NCBI GenBank assembly: GCA_900470445.1
Contig: UCAU01000036.1
Span: 29,425 to 93,424 of the forward strand
Source: Hyphomicrobiales bacterium
GTDB lineage: Bacteria; Pseudomonadota; Alphaproteobacteria; Rhizobiales; Devosiaceae
Direction: 5' to 3'
DNA: 64,000 nucleotides
A model generated the notes under the pieces. It did not search any database, was not told the origin of the DNA, and saw only the letters and a list, made by a program, of their open reading frames with translations. Of this stretch, positions 27,405 to 36,263 are shown one piece after another; positions within the stretch are counted from its first letter, which is position 1, and each line of letters begins with the position of its first letter. The translations under genes were made by a program, and so were the position numbers.

Positions 27405-28229
27405 TCAGGCGGCCGCGGGCGTGCGTGGACGCCAGCGGCTGCGGGTGGTGGGAATGGAGTCGAGCAGCAGCCGCGTATAGGCGTGCTGGGGATCGCTCAT
27501 CACCTCGCGCGCCGCGCCAAATTCCACTACCTGTCCCTTGTTCATCACCGCGACGTAATCGGAGATGTAATACGCGGTGGCGAGGTCGTGGGTGATGTAG
27601 AGAAAGCTGCGTCCCTCTTCGTCGCGCAACCGCTTGAACAGGTTGATGATGATCATGCGCCGGGAGGCGTCGATCATGCTGACCGGCTCGTCCGCCACGA
27701 TCAGCTTGGGCTGCGGAATGAGCGCTCTCGCGACCGAGATGCGCTGCAATTCGCCGCCCGAGAACTGGTTGGTATATTTGCCCCGGATTTCCGCATAGTT
27801 GAGGCCCACGCTGTTGAGGGCCTCGGCCACCGCAGCTTGGGCCTGGGCCTCGTCCATGCCGGCAACGCGTCGCGCTGTTTCGTGAAGATAGGCGTCCACC
27901 GGCCGATAGCGGCTGAAGGCCTCGAACGGATTCTGGAAGATGGGTTGCACAAGCCCCAGGAATTCACGCTTGGAGGGTGTCGCCCCCGCGCCTGCCACCA
28001 CGCTGTCATAGACGATGGCCCGGCCCGACGTGGGTGTCTCCAGCCGCAGCAATGTCTTGGCCAGGGTGGTCTTGCCGCTGCCCGATTCGCCCACGACAGC
28101 GATCACCACCGGCTTGTCGCTTTCAACCGTGATGTTGACGTCGCTCAGTGCACGGATGTGCCGGGCCCCGACCAGTCCGCCCCGGCGATAAACCTTGTTG
28201 AGCCCTTCGGTCTTGAGGATGGTCGTCAT
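27405..28229 (-). CDS. ABC transporter ATP-binding protein, DppF/OppF type
   Basis: A 274-residue ATPase, about 50 residues shorter than usual because it lacks the C-terminal cysteine-rich tail. It has Walker A GESGSGKTT, signature FSGGELQRISVARAL, Walker B LIVADEPVSMIDAS and H-loop YITHDLATAYYISD. The DEPVSMIDASRR form is typical of sugar-oligomer importers of this class rather than classic peptide ones. It sits between the DppD-type gene (4-bp overlap) and the glycosidase gene. Confidence 0.9.
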   Translation of the reverse strand: MTTILKTEGLNKVYRRGGLVGARHIRALSDVNITVESDKPVVIAVVGESGSGKTTLAKTLLRLETPTSGRAIVYDSVVAGAGATPSKREFLGLVQPIFQNPFEAFSRYRPVDAYLHETARRVAGMDEAQAQAAVAEALNSVGLNYAEIRGKYTNQFSGGELQRISVARALIPQPKLIVADEPVSMIDASRRMIIINLFKRLRDEEGRSFLYITHDLATAYYISDYVAVMNKGQVVEFGAAREVMSDPQHAYTRLLLDSIPTTRSRWRPRTPAAA

Positions 28230-29140
28230 GCCGCGACTCCCGCGTTCTGCACGGCTGGCCGCGCCACGAAATGGTTGGGTTTGACCTCGACCAGCACGGG
28301 TTCGACGCGAAAGGCTCGATCGCCGCCCGTTGCGGCGGCGCTTGCCATCACGCCGCGCATGCTGTCGTCGCCAATGGCCGGCAGGGAGTCGATCAGCATC
28401 CTGGTATAGGGATGCTGCGGATCGGCGAAAACGCTGTCGGTATCGCCATATTCGACGACGCGGCCGGCATACATGATCAGCATTTTGTGGGTGGTCTGAT
28501 AGTGAACGCCCATGTCATGCGACACCACCAGAATGGTGTTGCCCATCTGCTCCTGCAGGTCCATCAGCAGCATCAGGATTTCCTTCTGCACCACCACATC
28601 GAGCGCGGTGGTCGGCTCGTCGGCAATGATCAGTTCCGGCTGGAAGAAGGTAGCGAGCCCGATCATGACGCGTTGCCGCATGCCCCCCGACAATTGGTGC
28701 GGGTAGGAATCGAGGGTTTCCGGCGCCAGTCCGAGCTTGCCGATATAATCCCGCGCCCGCTCGAGGACCCGCCGCTTATTGCTGTCGGTGCCCGGGAAAT
28801 CGATGAACTGGTCACGAATGCGGATGACCGGATTGAGGGAGTTCATCGAACTCTGCGGAATGTACGAGATGGACTTGAACCATTCCTGGCGCACGCTCGC
28901 ACTGGTCACCGGCCGGCCATCGGCGCCCTTGAGGCCATATTCGATATTGCCGCGCGAGAGATACATCGGCGCCTGAATGTCGCCGTAGATCGCTTTCATC
29001 AGGGTCGACTTGCCGCATCCCGATTCACCGGCAATGCCCACGATGCAGCCATCGGGAATGGTCAGCGTCACGCCGTCCACGGCGTCGATCACCCGGCTGC
29101 CGATGTGATAGCTGATCTTGAGATCGGACAGACGGATCAT
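28226..29140 (-). CDS. ABC transporter ATP-binding protein, DppD/OppD type
   Basis: A 304-residue ATPase with Walker A GESGCGKST, SYIPQSSMNSLNPV at the Q-loop, signature LSGGMRQRVMIGLATF, Walker B LIIADEPTTALDVV and H-loop VVSHDMGVHYQTTH. The C-terminal cysteine cluster is missing, as in the partner ATPase. Both flanking overlaps are four bases. Confidence 0.9.
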   Translation of the reverse strand: MIRLSDLKISYHIGSRVIDAVDGVTLTIPDGCIVGIAGESGCGKSTLMKAIYGDIQAPMYLSRGNIEYGLKGADGRPVTSASVRQEWFKSISYIPQSSMNSLNPVIRIRDQFIDFPGTDSNKRRVLERARDYIGKLGLAPETLDSYPHQLSGGMRQRVMIGLATFFQPELIIADEPTTALDVVVQKEILMLLMDLQEQMGNTILVVSHDMGVHYQTTHKMLIMYAGRVVEYGDTDSVFADPQHPYTRMLIDSLPAIGDDSMRGVMASAAATGGDRAFRVEPVLVEVKPNHFVARPAVQNAGVAA

Positions 29141-30048
29141 GATACACCGCGCTTGCTGGCAAAGGCCTGGTTGAAGCCTGTGGAGGTAAGGAACAGGCCG
29201 AGGAACAGCGTGATCGTGGCGATGATTGGCGCCACCAGCCAGACATATTGCCCGGTGAACAGGGCATTGTAGTTCAGCGCCCAGAAGATGATGGAGCCCA
29301 GCGTGGGCACCTCCACCTTGGAGAGCCCGATCACCGCCAGCGTGGCCTCGGTATTGATGGCGAACAGCACGGTGTTGATGAAACCGACCACCATATAGGC
29401 CGACACATAGGGGAAGATTTCCCGCAGCAGGATCTGCATGGTGTTGGCGCCGGAAAAGCGCGCCATATTGATGAATTCACGCTCGCGCAGCGATAGCGCC
29501 ATGGCCCGCACGGTGCGCGCATCCCAGGCCCAGCCGAACAGCACGATGATGAAGCCCACCGTGAGGAACGAGGTATTTCCGCGGATCAGCGCCCCCATGA
29601 TGATCAGGATGGGCAGCAGCGGCACGGTGATGAAAGTATCGACGAACAGCATGACGATGCGCTCGAAGCGCCCGCCGATATAGCCGGCGCTGAGCCCGAC
29701 CACGGTGGCGATGATGGTGACTCCGACAGCGACCACAATGCCCAGGGTCAGCGAATTGCGGATGGCAAAGACCAGGAACCAGAAAATGTCCTGCCCCAGC
29801 GCATTGGTGCCGAGCAGGTGCACGCCGGAAACCGGCAGGTTGCGCATATAGCTGGCCTGGATCGACGGGTCGACCGGCGCGAAACCGGGCAGGATGAAGC
29901 TGCCCAGCCCCAAGACGAACAGGATGATCAGCCCCAAGGTCAGCCGGACATTGAGCAGCCAGATCAGGCTGCCCTTGCGGCTGGTGGATGCCGGGGTGGG
30001 TGCCACCACGATGGCCACCGGGTCGATATTGTTGACGTCGATGCTCAT
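29137..30048 (-). CDS. ABC transporter permease, DppC type
   Basis: A 303-residue inner-membrane permease. Landmarks are the N-terminal LTLGLIILFVLGLGSFILPG, periplasmic HLLGTNALGQDIFWFLVFAI and a coupling loop around REREFINMARFSGANTMQIL. It overlaps the DppB-type gene by four bases. Confidence 0.92.
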   Translation of the reverse strand: MSIDVNNIDPVAIVVAPTPASTSRKGSLIWLLNVRLTLGLIILFVLGLGSFILPGFAPVDPSIQASYMRNLPVSGVHLLGTNALGQDIFWFLVFAIRNSLTLGIVVAVGVTIIATVVGLSAGYIGGRFERIVMLFVDTFITVPLLPILIIMGALIRGNTSFLTVGFIIVLFGWAWDARTVRAMALSLREREFINMARFSGANTMQILLREIFPYVSAYMVVGFINTVLFAINTEATLAVIGLSKVEVPTLGSIIFWALNYNALFTGQYVWLVAPIIATITLFLGLFLTSTGFNQAFASKRGVS

Positions 30049-31046
30049 TTGTGGCGGATCCGCGGATCGAGGAGAGGATAGAGCAGGTCGATGACCAGCC
30101 CGGCGGTCGCCACGGCGATGATGGAAATGGTGATGGCGCCGTAGAGCACGTTGTAGTCGCCACCATTGGCGGCGGTGCGCATGACCAGCCCGATGCCGGG
30201 ATAGGAGAAGATCATCTCGGTCAGCAGCGCGCCATTGAACACCATGCCCAGCGATAGGGCCAACGCGGTCACCTGGGGCAGCAGCGCATTGCGGAAGACA
30301 TAGCGCGTCATCCGCGTCCAGTTCGAGGTGCCCTTGAGCCTCGCATAGGTAACGTATGGCTCTTCGGTCGTCGCCACCGTCAGCGCCTTCATCGACAGGA
30401 TATTCCAGCCGAACCCGGCCAGCACCAGCGTGATGCCGGGCAACAGGGAATTGTAGATGACCATGCCGAATTTCTCCGGCGTCATCTGCCCCACCGGAAA
30501 GGTCGCCGACAGCGGAAAAACCGGGAAGATATAGGCCAGCAACAGCAGCATGGTGACGGCCAGGATGTAATAGGGGATGGGGTAGAGCAGGATGCCAACG
30601 AATTCGAGGAGCGAGGCGGCCTTCTGCTTGTGGAAGTAGCCGGCGACCAGCCCGACCATATTGCCGAGCAGCCAGGCGATGACTGTCGAGGTCAGCAGCA
30701 GGCCCAGCGTCCAGGGCAATGCATTGAGGATCATCGCCGAGACGGGCTGGGGGTAATAGGTGAAGGAAGGGCCGAAATCGAAGCTGAGGACGATGCGCTT
30801 GAGGTAGGACACATATTGCGTGAACACGTCGCCCTTGAGCCCGTAAAGCTGCTCCAGATTAACCCGCAGTTCGGCTATGGCCTCGGCCGTCAGCGTGCCA
30901 TTGGCCCGGCTCTGGATCTGGCCGATATAGCCATCCACCGGATTGATCGGCATCAGGCGCGGCAGCATGAAGGTAATGGTCAGGCCGATGAACAGCACGG
31001 CCAGATAAAGGCCGATGCGTTTGGCCACGAAGCTAACGACACCCAT
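30045..31046 (-). CDS. ABC transporter permease, DppB type
   Basis: A 333-residue inner-membrane permease. TM1 is LYLAVLFIGLTITFMLPRLM, followed by LEQLYGLKGDVFTQYVSYLK as in oligosaccharide-type DppB proteins. The coupling loop reads YARLKGTSNWTRMTRYVFRN. It lies 68 bp after the binding-protein gene. Confidence 0.92.
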   Translation of the reverse strand: MGVVSFVAKRIGLYLAVLFIGLTITFMLPRLMPINPVDGYIGQIQSRANGTLTAEAIAELRVNLEQLYGLKGDVFTQYVSYLKRIVLSFDFGPSFTYYPQPVSAMILNALPWTLGLLLTSTVIAWLLGNMVGLVAGYFHKQKAASLLEFVGILLYPIPYYILAVTMLLLLAYIFPVFPLSATFPVGQMTPEKFGMVIYNSLLPGITLVLAGFGWNILSMKALTVATTEEPYVTYARLKGTSNWTRMTRYVFRNALLPQVTALALSLGMVFNGALLTEMIFSYPGIGLVMRTAANGGDYNVLYGAITISIIAVATAGLVIDLLYPLLDPRIRHK

Positions 31047-31114
31047 GGATCAAACCTCAAGACTGAAGAGGGAGGCGAGACGGCCGGGAGAATGCCGCCT
31101 CGCCCACAGGCCGG

Positions 31115-33022
31115 CTATTGCTGGCCGGTTGGCTCGATGTTCACCACCGTCTGCTTGAACGAACTCCACCAGGTGTAGGGCGCAGCGTAGAAGTTGTTCT
31201 GCTTGGGGAAGTTCGTCCAATAGGTGCTGTTGGTCGGGATCGTGGTGGGGATGTTCATCAGGTTGATGATTTGCATCTCGCTGGCGATCCGCATGGCGAT
31301 CTCCTGTCCGTTCTGGACGAATTTGGGATCGTCGAGCGGCAGCGCCGCGCCCTCAGCCACCAAGTCCAGCACTTGCTGGTCAGTGATGCGGGCATAATTG
31401 CCGCTCAAGGGATCGGTGGAATCCGCCGGTTTGATATTGCTCTCGCGGAACTGGTTCCAATTGCCCAGCCAGTTGCTGTTATAGACGCAGGTATTGGACC
31501 AGTTGATCTGCAGTTCATTGCGCGAATTGGTGTTCTGCACGGTGGTGTATTCGCCATTGTCCACCTGGCGCGCATTGACGTTGAAACCAGCCTGGCGCCA
31601 GCTGTCCGCGATGGAAAAGCCGAGGCGTTGCAGCACCTTGTTCCAGTCGCCGGGGATGACGAACTCGATCACCCATGGTGAGCCGTCCGGCAGGGCGTAA
31701 AAACCATCCGCACCCTTTTTGATGCCAACCGAGCCGAGGAGCTTTTCGGCTTCCGCCGGATCGTGCTTCCACCAGCCGGCACCGAAGCCCGAGCGGATTG
31801 CGTCGCCGGTCGGCAGCAAGGAAGGATCAATGCCCTGGGTCTTGAGCGTCTCGACCAGCTGGGTGCTGAATTCTGCATCGAATGGCTTGTAGCCATCGCC
31901 GATCGTCAGGTCCTTGAGCGCCTGCAGATTGGCTTCGTAAAAGATCGGGCCGGTAATCGGGGTGTCGGGCAGGGGCAAGGCCGCAGCCTTGAACTGGCCG
32001 CTCATGGCGCTGATGCCGATCTGGGAAAGGTCCAGCGACAGGGCCAGTGCCCAGCGCACCTCCGGCTTGTCATAAGGGGCACGTTGCTGGTTGATATAGA
32101 CGCCGTAGGAGCAGGCATCGTTCATGTCGTGATAGGGGAAGGTCGCCGAGAAGGTCTCGACCTTGGGATTGCGGGCCTTGGCAGCATCGATGCTGTCCGG
32201 GCTCATGAAGGTGTCGACATCGTACTGGTTCTGCACGAAGGCCAGGGCGCGCGTCTCTTCGGCACCGAAATCCTTGTAGAGAATGAATTTGGGCTTTGGC
32301 GTACCGAGATTGCCCCAGCTCGACTTTTGCCAGTCTTCGCGCAATTCCCATAGCTGCCAGAAGCCATTGGGGTCGAATTCCCTGACCTTATAGGGCCCCA
32401 GCGTCACCGGCGGCGCGTTCTGGAAGCTGACGACCTGGTCGCCCTGCGGTTCGAATATGTGCTTGGGGACCCAGTTGAATGGCGTACCCCAGGTATAGAC
32501 GCCCAAGCGGGTCGTCAGGTCGTAGGACGGGTTCACCGTCTCGACTTCGAAAGTGTAGTCGTCGATCTTCTTGTAGCTCTTGAGATAGACGGTGACGCTG
32601 GCGACATTGGTCAGCTGCTCGCGATATTTGAAGGCGGTGTCGAGCGAGTAGATGATGTCGTCGGTCGTGAACTCGACGCCGTCGCTCCACAGGATTCCCG
32701 GGCGAATCTTGATGCGGAACTGGGTATGGGCGTCGTTCAGCACTTCGGGGAAACCGTCGGCCATTTCGGGATAGGATTTGCCGGTGGCGGTGTCCATTTC
32801 CCAGAGATAGCCCCAGCCGAGCTCGCGGAAACCGCGCCAGATGGCGTAGGAGTTCAGCGGGTTCTGTGCCGACGGGTTGGCGGAGCGCCCGTCGAAGGTT
32901 TGCACGATGAGAGTTTCGCTGCGTGGCGTTCCCACATCGGTCATGGCGCCTTGCGCGAAGGCGGCGGTGGTCATCAGGCCGCCCATTGCGGACGTCAGCA
33001 GAAATCGGCCAAGCCGGGTCAT
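31115..33022 (-). CDS. ABC transporter substrate-binding protein, family 5, long oligosaccharide-type
   Basis: A 635-residue periplasmic protein with a signal peptide (LTSAMGGLMTTAAFAQG). At over 600 residues it is longer than peptide-binding members (about 530) and resembles the family-5 proteins that bind plant oligosaccharides. Landmarks are PEVLNDAHTQFRIKIRPGIL, WSDGVEFTTDDIIYSLDTAF and GLGGLMxT-like export features. It heads the six-gene operon ending in the glycosidase. A perfect inverted repeat TTCGTTA-N13-TAACGAA lies 186 bp upstream and probably binds the DeoR regulator. A carbohydrate ligand is inferred from length and operon partners. Confidence 0.9.
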   Translation of the reverse strand: MTRLGRFLLTSAMGGLMTTAAFAQGAMTDVGTPRSETLIVQTFDGRSANPSAQNPLNSYAIWRGFRELGWGYLWEMDTATGKSYPEMADGFPEVLNDAHTQFRIKIRPGILWSDGVEFTTDDIIYSLDTAFKYREQLTNVASVTVYLKSYKKIDDYTFEVETVNPSYDLTTRLGVYTWGTPFNWVPKHIFEPQGDQVVSFQNAPPVTLGPYKVREFDPNGFWQLWELREDWQKSSWGNLGTPKPKFILYKDFGAEETRALAFVQNQYDVDTFMSPDSIDAAKARNPKVETFSATFPYHDMNDACSYGVYINQQRAPYDKPEVRWALALSLDLSQIGISAMSGQFKAAALPLPDTPITGPIFYEANLQALKDLTIGDGYKPFDAEFSTQLVETLKTQGIDPSLLPTGDAIRSGFGAGWWKHDPAEAEKLLGSVGIKKGADGFYALPDGSPWVIEFVIPGDWNKVLQRLGFSIADSWRQAGFNVNARQVDNGEYTTVQNTNSRNELQINWSNTCVYNSNWLGNWNQFRESNIKPADSTDPLSGNYARITDQQVLDLVAEGAALPLDDPKFVQNGQEIAMRIASEMQIINLMNIPTTIPTNSTYWTNFPKQNNFYAAPYTWWSSFKQTVVNIEPTGQQ

Positions 33023-33207
33023 CTGTATCCTCCTCGACCGGCCGTGCGCTTATGCGAGCATCGACCGGTTAAATCAGGCATTCCGGGCACGGATCGGCCA
33101 CAACCTGGCGTCGGCTGCTGCGTCAGCAACATGCCTGTCAGGCCAGGGATGACGACCTCCGTCCCACGCGCTTACCTGCGGGGCGCATCGCAGTAATTGT
33201 TTTTATT

Positions 33208-33234
33208 TTCGTTATTTTTGCGATTTCTAACGAA
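33208..33234. promoter_or_regulatory. Inverted repeat TTCGTTA-N13-TAACGAA, candidate DeoR operator
   Basis: A perfect 7-bp inverted repeat with 20-bp centre-to-centre spacing in an AT-rich island (33193-33235) that stands out in the GC-rich window. It lies between the DeoR gene and the importer operon it precedes. DeoR-family sugar repressors often bind TTTCGTT-like half-sites. Confidence 0.55.
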
Positions 33235-33311
33235 TATGGTCGAAGCTTACTGCTGTCAATGCCCTTTTGGCGGAACACGCAGCTAAACGTTAGGAGGCGA
33301 AAATGAGGCGC

Positions 33312-34136
33312 TTAGTGGGCGACGAGCACTTCGACGCCGCGGCGCTCGAAGGCTTCGCGGTCGGCCTTGGTGATGCCGTTGTCGGTAATCAGGGTATGCA
33401 CTAGCTCGACCCCGCCGAGCGAGGAGAACGAGACCTTGCCGATCTTGGTCGAGTCAGCCAGCAGATAGACGCGCGAGGCGGCTTTCACCATGGCCCGCTT
33501 CACATAGATGTCCCCGATGGCCGGATAGGTCAGGCCCGCCTCGAACGAGATGCCGGCGGTGGCCAGGAACAGCTTTTCGGCATAGATGCCGACGAAAAAT
33601 TCCGCCGACTTTTCTCCGCTCAGCGACAGGGTGGGCGCCTTGAACTGGCCGGCCGGCATATGCACCGTATTGGTGGGAATTGCCCCCAGGATCAACGCGA
33701 TGTTTAGGGCATTGGTGATGATGTTAAGTTCTTGCCGAGACTTCAAATTCTCGGCAAATTGCGTCGTCGTCGTGCCGGAATCGATGATGATGGTTTCGTT
33801 GTTGCGGACCAGCGATGCGGCGGCCGCGCCGATCAGCTTCTTGCGGTCCATGTTCTGGCCATGCTGCAGGGACATAGACTGAACCTGCTGCGGGATGGAG
33901 CGCAGATAGGCGCCGCCATGTTCGCGCGAGATATAGCCATCGGCATCCAGCCGCTCCAGGTCCTGGCGGATCGTTGCCTCGGACACGGCGAAGGCCGCCG
34001 ACAGATCGCGTACCCGGGCGCTGCCTTCTTCTTGCAGCCATTCGAGAATTTTCATGCGGCGCGGCTCGGCTAGCAAATGCTGCCGCCCGCCCTCAACACT
34101 CCCGCGCCCGGCTTTGGATGATCTTGGTTTCTGCAT
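33312..34136 (-). CDS. DeoR-family transcriptional regulator
   Basis: A 274-residue DeoR protein. The helix-turn-helix is KILEWLQEEGSARVRDLSAA then FAVSEATIRQDLERLDADGY, followed by the typical REHGGAYLR. The sugar-phosphate sensing domain has IDSGTTTTQFAENL and FLATAGISFEAGLTYPA. Members usually repress sugar operons until a phosphorylated intermediate appears. It lies upstream of the importer operon and diverges from the transketolase operon, so it can serve both. Confidence 0.93.
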   Translation of the reverse strand: MQKPRSSKAGRGSVEGGRQHLLAEPRRMKILEWLQEEGSARVRDLSAAFAVSEATIRQDLERLDADGYISREHGGAYLRSIPQQVQSMSLQHGQNMDRKKLIGAAAASLVRNNETIIIDSGTTTTQFAENLKSRQELNIITNALNIALILGAIPTNTVHMPAGQFKAPTLSLSGEKSAEFFVGIYAEKLFLATAGISFEAGLTYPAIGDIYVKRAMVKAASRVYLLADSTKIGKVSFSSLGGVELVHTLITDNGITKADREAFERRGVEVLVAH

Positions 34137-34467
34137 TCCGCATCCCTCACACAGGGGTAAAGTGCTAGCATCTGGTTATCCGTTTGAAGCACCAAAACGC
34201 GCTTGTCACCCGAAAAAGCGCAAAACAGGTGCACAGGCAAAGTTAGAAAAAACACATAAATCGAAACTTTTCGCCATTGCATGAAAGCAAAACGCAGGAT
34301 AGCAATCATGCAAACAAAGAGGTGCAGCAACCGCACCCTGTCTGTGAGGAAGCATTTTCGCTGTGATGGTGGCCGGCGTCCATTGGAGGCGTCTGCATCT
34401 CTGCAACAATCTGCTCGCCACGCCCGACAGGGGCGGCCCGTGCCGGCCCGACCCGCTGGAGACCAGA
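34137..34467. promoter_or_regulatory. 331-bp divergent promoter region, DeoR gene / transketolase operon
   Basis: No gene is convincing here. The left part is AT-rich, with TCGAAAC and TTTTCGCC near 34261-34274, resembling DeoR half-sites. A perfect 8-bp inverted repeat, TTGCATGA (34277-34284) and TCATGCAA (34306-34313), follows. The remainder up to the proposed transketolase start at 34468 is GC-rich and looks like a long 5' leader. Confidence 0.4.
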
Positions 34468-35307
34468 TTGTCATCACCTGCGCCAACGCTAAGAAATGAC
34501 CTCGTTTCGCTCATTGCCAGCAAGGCCCTGTGGATTCGCCGGCGCAGCTTCCAGATGGTGTATGAGGCCCAGCAGGGGCATCCGGGCGGCGATTTCAGCG
34601 CTGCGGACGTGCTGGCAACGCTGTATTTCGGCGCCATGCGCTACGATCCGAAAAATCCGCGCGATCCTGCCCGCGACCGTTTCGTGATGAGCAAGGGCCA
34701 TTGCACCGGCGCCTTTTATTCGGTGCTCGCCGCTGCCGGCTATTTCCCGGAAGCGGACCTATCGAGCTATATGAAGCCGCTGAGCATGCTCAACGGGCAC
34801 CCCAACCGCAATTATCTGGCGGGCGTCGAAACCAATACCGGTCCACTCGGCCACGGCCTGCCCGTTGCCATCGGCATCGCCATTGCCGGCCAGATCGACA
34901 ATGCCGATTTCCGCACTTTCGTGCTGACCGGCGATGGCGAATTGCAGGAGGGCAGCAATTGGGAGGCCGCGCTTACCGCCGGCCATCGCAAGCTCGAAAA
35001 CCTCACCCTGATCATCGACCGGAACCGGTTGCAACAGGGCGCGCGCACCGAGGACACCGCTTCGCTCGACCCGCTGGACGACAAATGGCGGGCCTTTGGC
35101 TGGCATGTCGAAATGGTGGATGGGCACGATCATGCTGCCCTTCTGGGCGTACTCAGCGCCAATCCGAAAGGCCGGGGCAAGCCGCTCTGCGTCATCGCCA
35201 ACACGATCAAGGGCAAGGGCGTGAGCTTCATGCATGACAATGTGGCCTGGCATCATGGCGTGCCCAATAAACAGCAATATGAGCAAGCTATGGCGGAGTT
35301 GGTCTGA
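34468..35307 (+). CDS. Transketolase N-terminal subunit (thiamine-diphosphate binding), apulose-phosphate transketolase-like
   Basis: A 279-residue N-terminal half of a split transketolase. GHPGGDFSAADVLATLYFGA, NTGPLGHGLPVAIGIAIAG and the thiamine-diphosphate motif GDGELQEGSNWEAAL are all present, as are IKGKGVSF and HGVPN. The start is uncertain. I prefer the TTG at 34468, with GGAG 7 bp before it, which gives the usual length; the open frame continues up to 34363. Its stop overlaps the next gene by one base. Split transketolases also occur in pentose-phosphate and antibiotic pathways. Here the co-transcribed FGGY kinase and TIM-barrel isomerase match the AptA/AptB enzyme of D-apiose catabolism. 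Confidence 0.88.
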   Translation: MSSPAPTLRNDLVSLIASKALWIRRRSFQMVYEAQQGHPGGDFSAADVLATLYFGAMRYDPKNPRDPARDRFVMSKGHCTGAFYSVLAAAGYFPEADLSSYMKPLSMLNGHPNRNYLAGVETNTGPLGHGLPVAIGIAIAGQIDNADFRTFVLTGDGELQEGSNWEAALTAGHRKLENLTLIIDRNRLQQGARTEDTASLDPLDDKWRAFGWHVEMVDGHDHAALLGVLSANPKGRGKPLCVIANTIKGKGVSFMHDNVAWHHGVPNKQQYEQAMAELV

Positions 35308-36263
35308 TGAGTGCAGCAGCCCCGGCCAAGGCCGGCATGTTCGATTGCCGCGACAGTTTCGCTGCCACAATGGAGTCGCTTGCCGCGGCCGACCCGCGGA
35401 TCGTCACCGTGGTCAGCGACAGCGTGGGCTCGTCCAAGCTGGCCGGCTTCAAGCAGAAATGGCCCGAGCGCATGGTCAATGTCGGCATTGCCGAGCAGAC
35501 CGTCGTGGCGGTTGGTGCGGGCCTTGCCAATGGCGGTAAGGTGCCGTTCGTGTCGGCGGCGGCGTGCTTTCTCAGTGCCCGCGCGCTTGAGCAGATCAAG
35601 GCCGACATTGCCTATTCTAATGTGAATGTGAAACTGATCGGGCAATCGAGCGGCGTCGCCTATGGCGAACTGGGCCCCACCCATCACTCGATCGAGGACA
35701 TGGCCTGGCTGCGCCTGTTCAACAATCTGACGCTGATCGTTCCGGCTGATCCGTGGCAGACTGAGCAGGCCATTCGTGCCGCCGCCGCCATGGACGGCCC
35801 GGTTTTCGTGCGCGTCAGCCGCATGCCGGTGCCGGCGCTCGAGCGCCGCAATGCCAGTTTTGAGATCGGCAAGGCCGAGACGCTGGTGGAAGGCGACGAC
35901 ATCGCCATCATCGCCAATGGCACCATGGTGCACCGCGCCGTCGCCGCTGCCAAAACCCTCGCCGGCGAGGGCATTCATGCCCGTGTCGTCAACATGGCGA
36001 CGGTCAATCCGCTGGATGAGGCGGCCATTCTGGCCGCAGCGGAAACCGGCGCCATCGTCACCGTCGAGGAGCATTCGGTGCGCGGCGGATTGGGCGGCGC
36101 CATTGCCGAGATCGTCACCGCCAACACGCCGGTCCCCATGCGCATCATGGGTTTCCCGGGCTTTGTGCCCACCGGCTCGGCCGAGTGGCTGATGGAGCAT
36201 TTTGGCCTCACCGAAACCGGCATTGCCGAGGCCGCCCGCCAGACCGTCGCGCGCAAGAGATGA
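35307..36263 (+). CDS. Transketolase C-terminal subunit (pyrimidine-binding and C-terminal domains)
   Basis: A 318-residue partner of the upstream gene. It holds the pyrimidine-binding domain with the glutamate that activates thiamine diphosphate (NVGIAEQTVVAVGAGLANGG) and the C-terminal domain (IIANGTMVHRAVAAAKTLAG, TVEEHSVRGGLGGAIAEIV). The two subunits together make one active transketolase. It overlaps the kinase gene by four bases. In the apiose route the enzyme moves a two-carbon unit from apulose-4-phosphate to glyceraldehyde-3-phosphate; that assignment is inference from context. Confidence 0.88.
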   Translation: MSAAAPAKAGMFDCRDSFAATMESLAAADPRIVTVVSDSVGSSKLAGFKQKWPERMVNVGIAEQTVVAVGAGLANGGKVPFVSAAACFLSARALEQIKADIAYSNVNVKLIGQSSGVAYGELGPTHHSIEDMAWLRLFNNLTLIVPADPWQTEQAIRAAAAMDGPVFVRVSRMPVPALERRNASFEIGKAETLVEGDDIAIIANGTMVHRAVAAAKTLAGEGIHARVVNMATVNPLDEAAILAAAETGAIVTVEEHSVRGGLGGAIAEIVTANTPVPMRIMGFPGFVPTGSAEWLMEHFGLTETGIAEAARQTVARKR

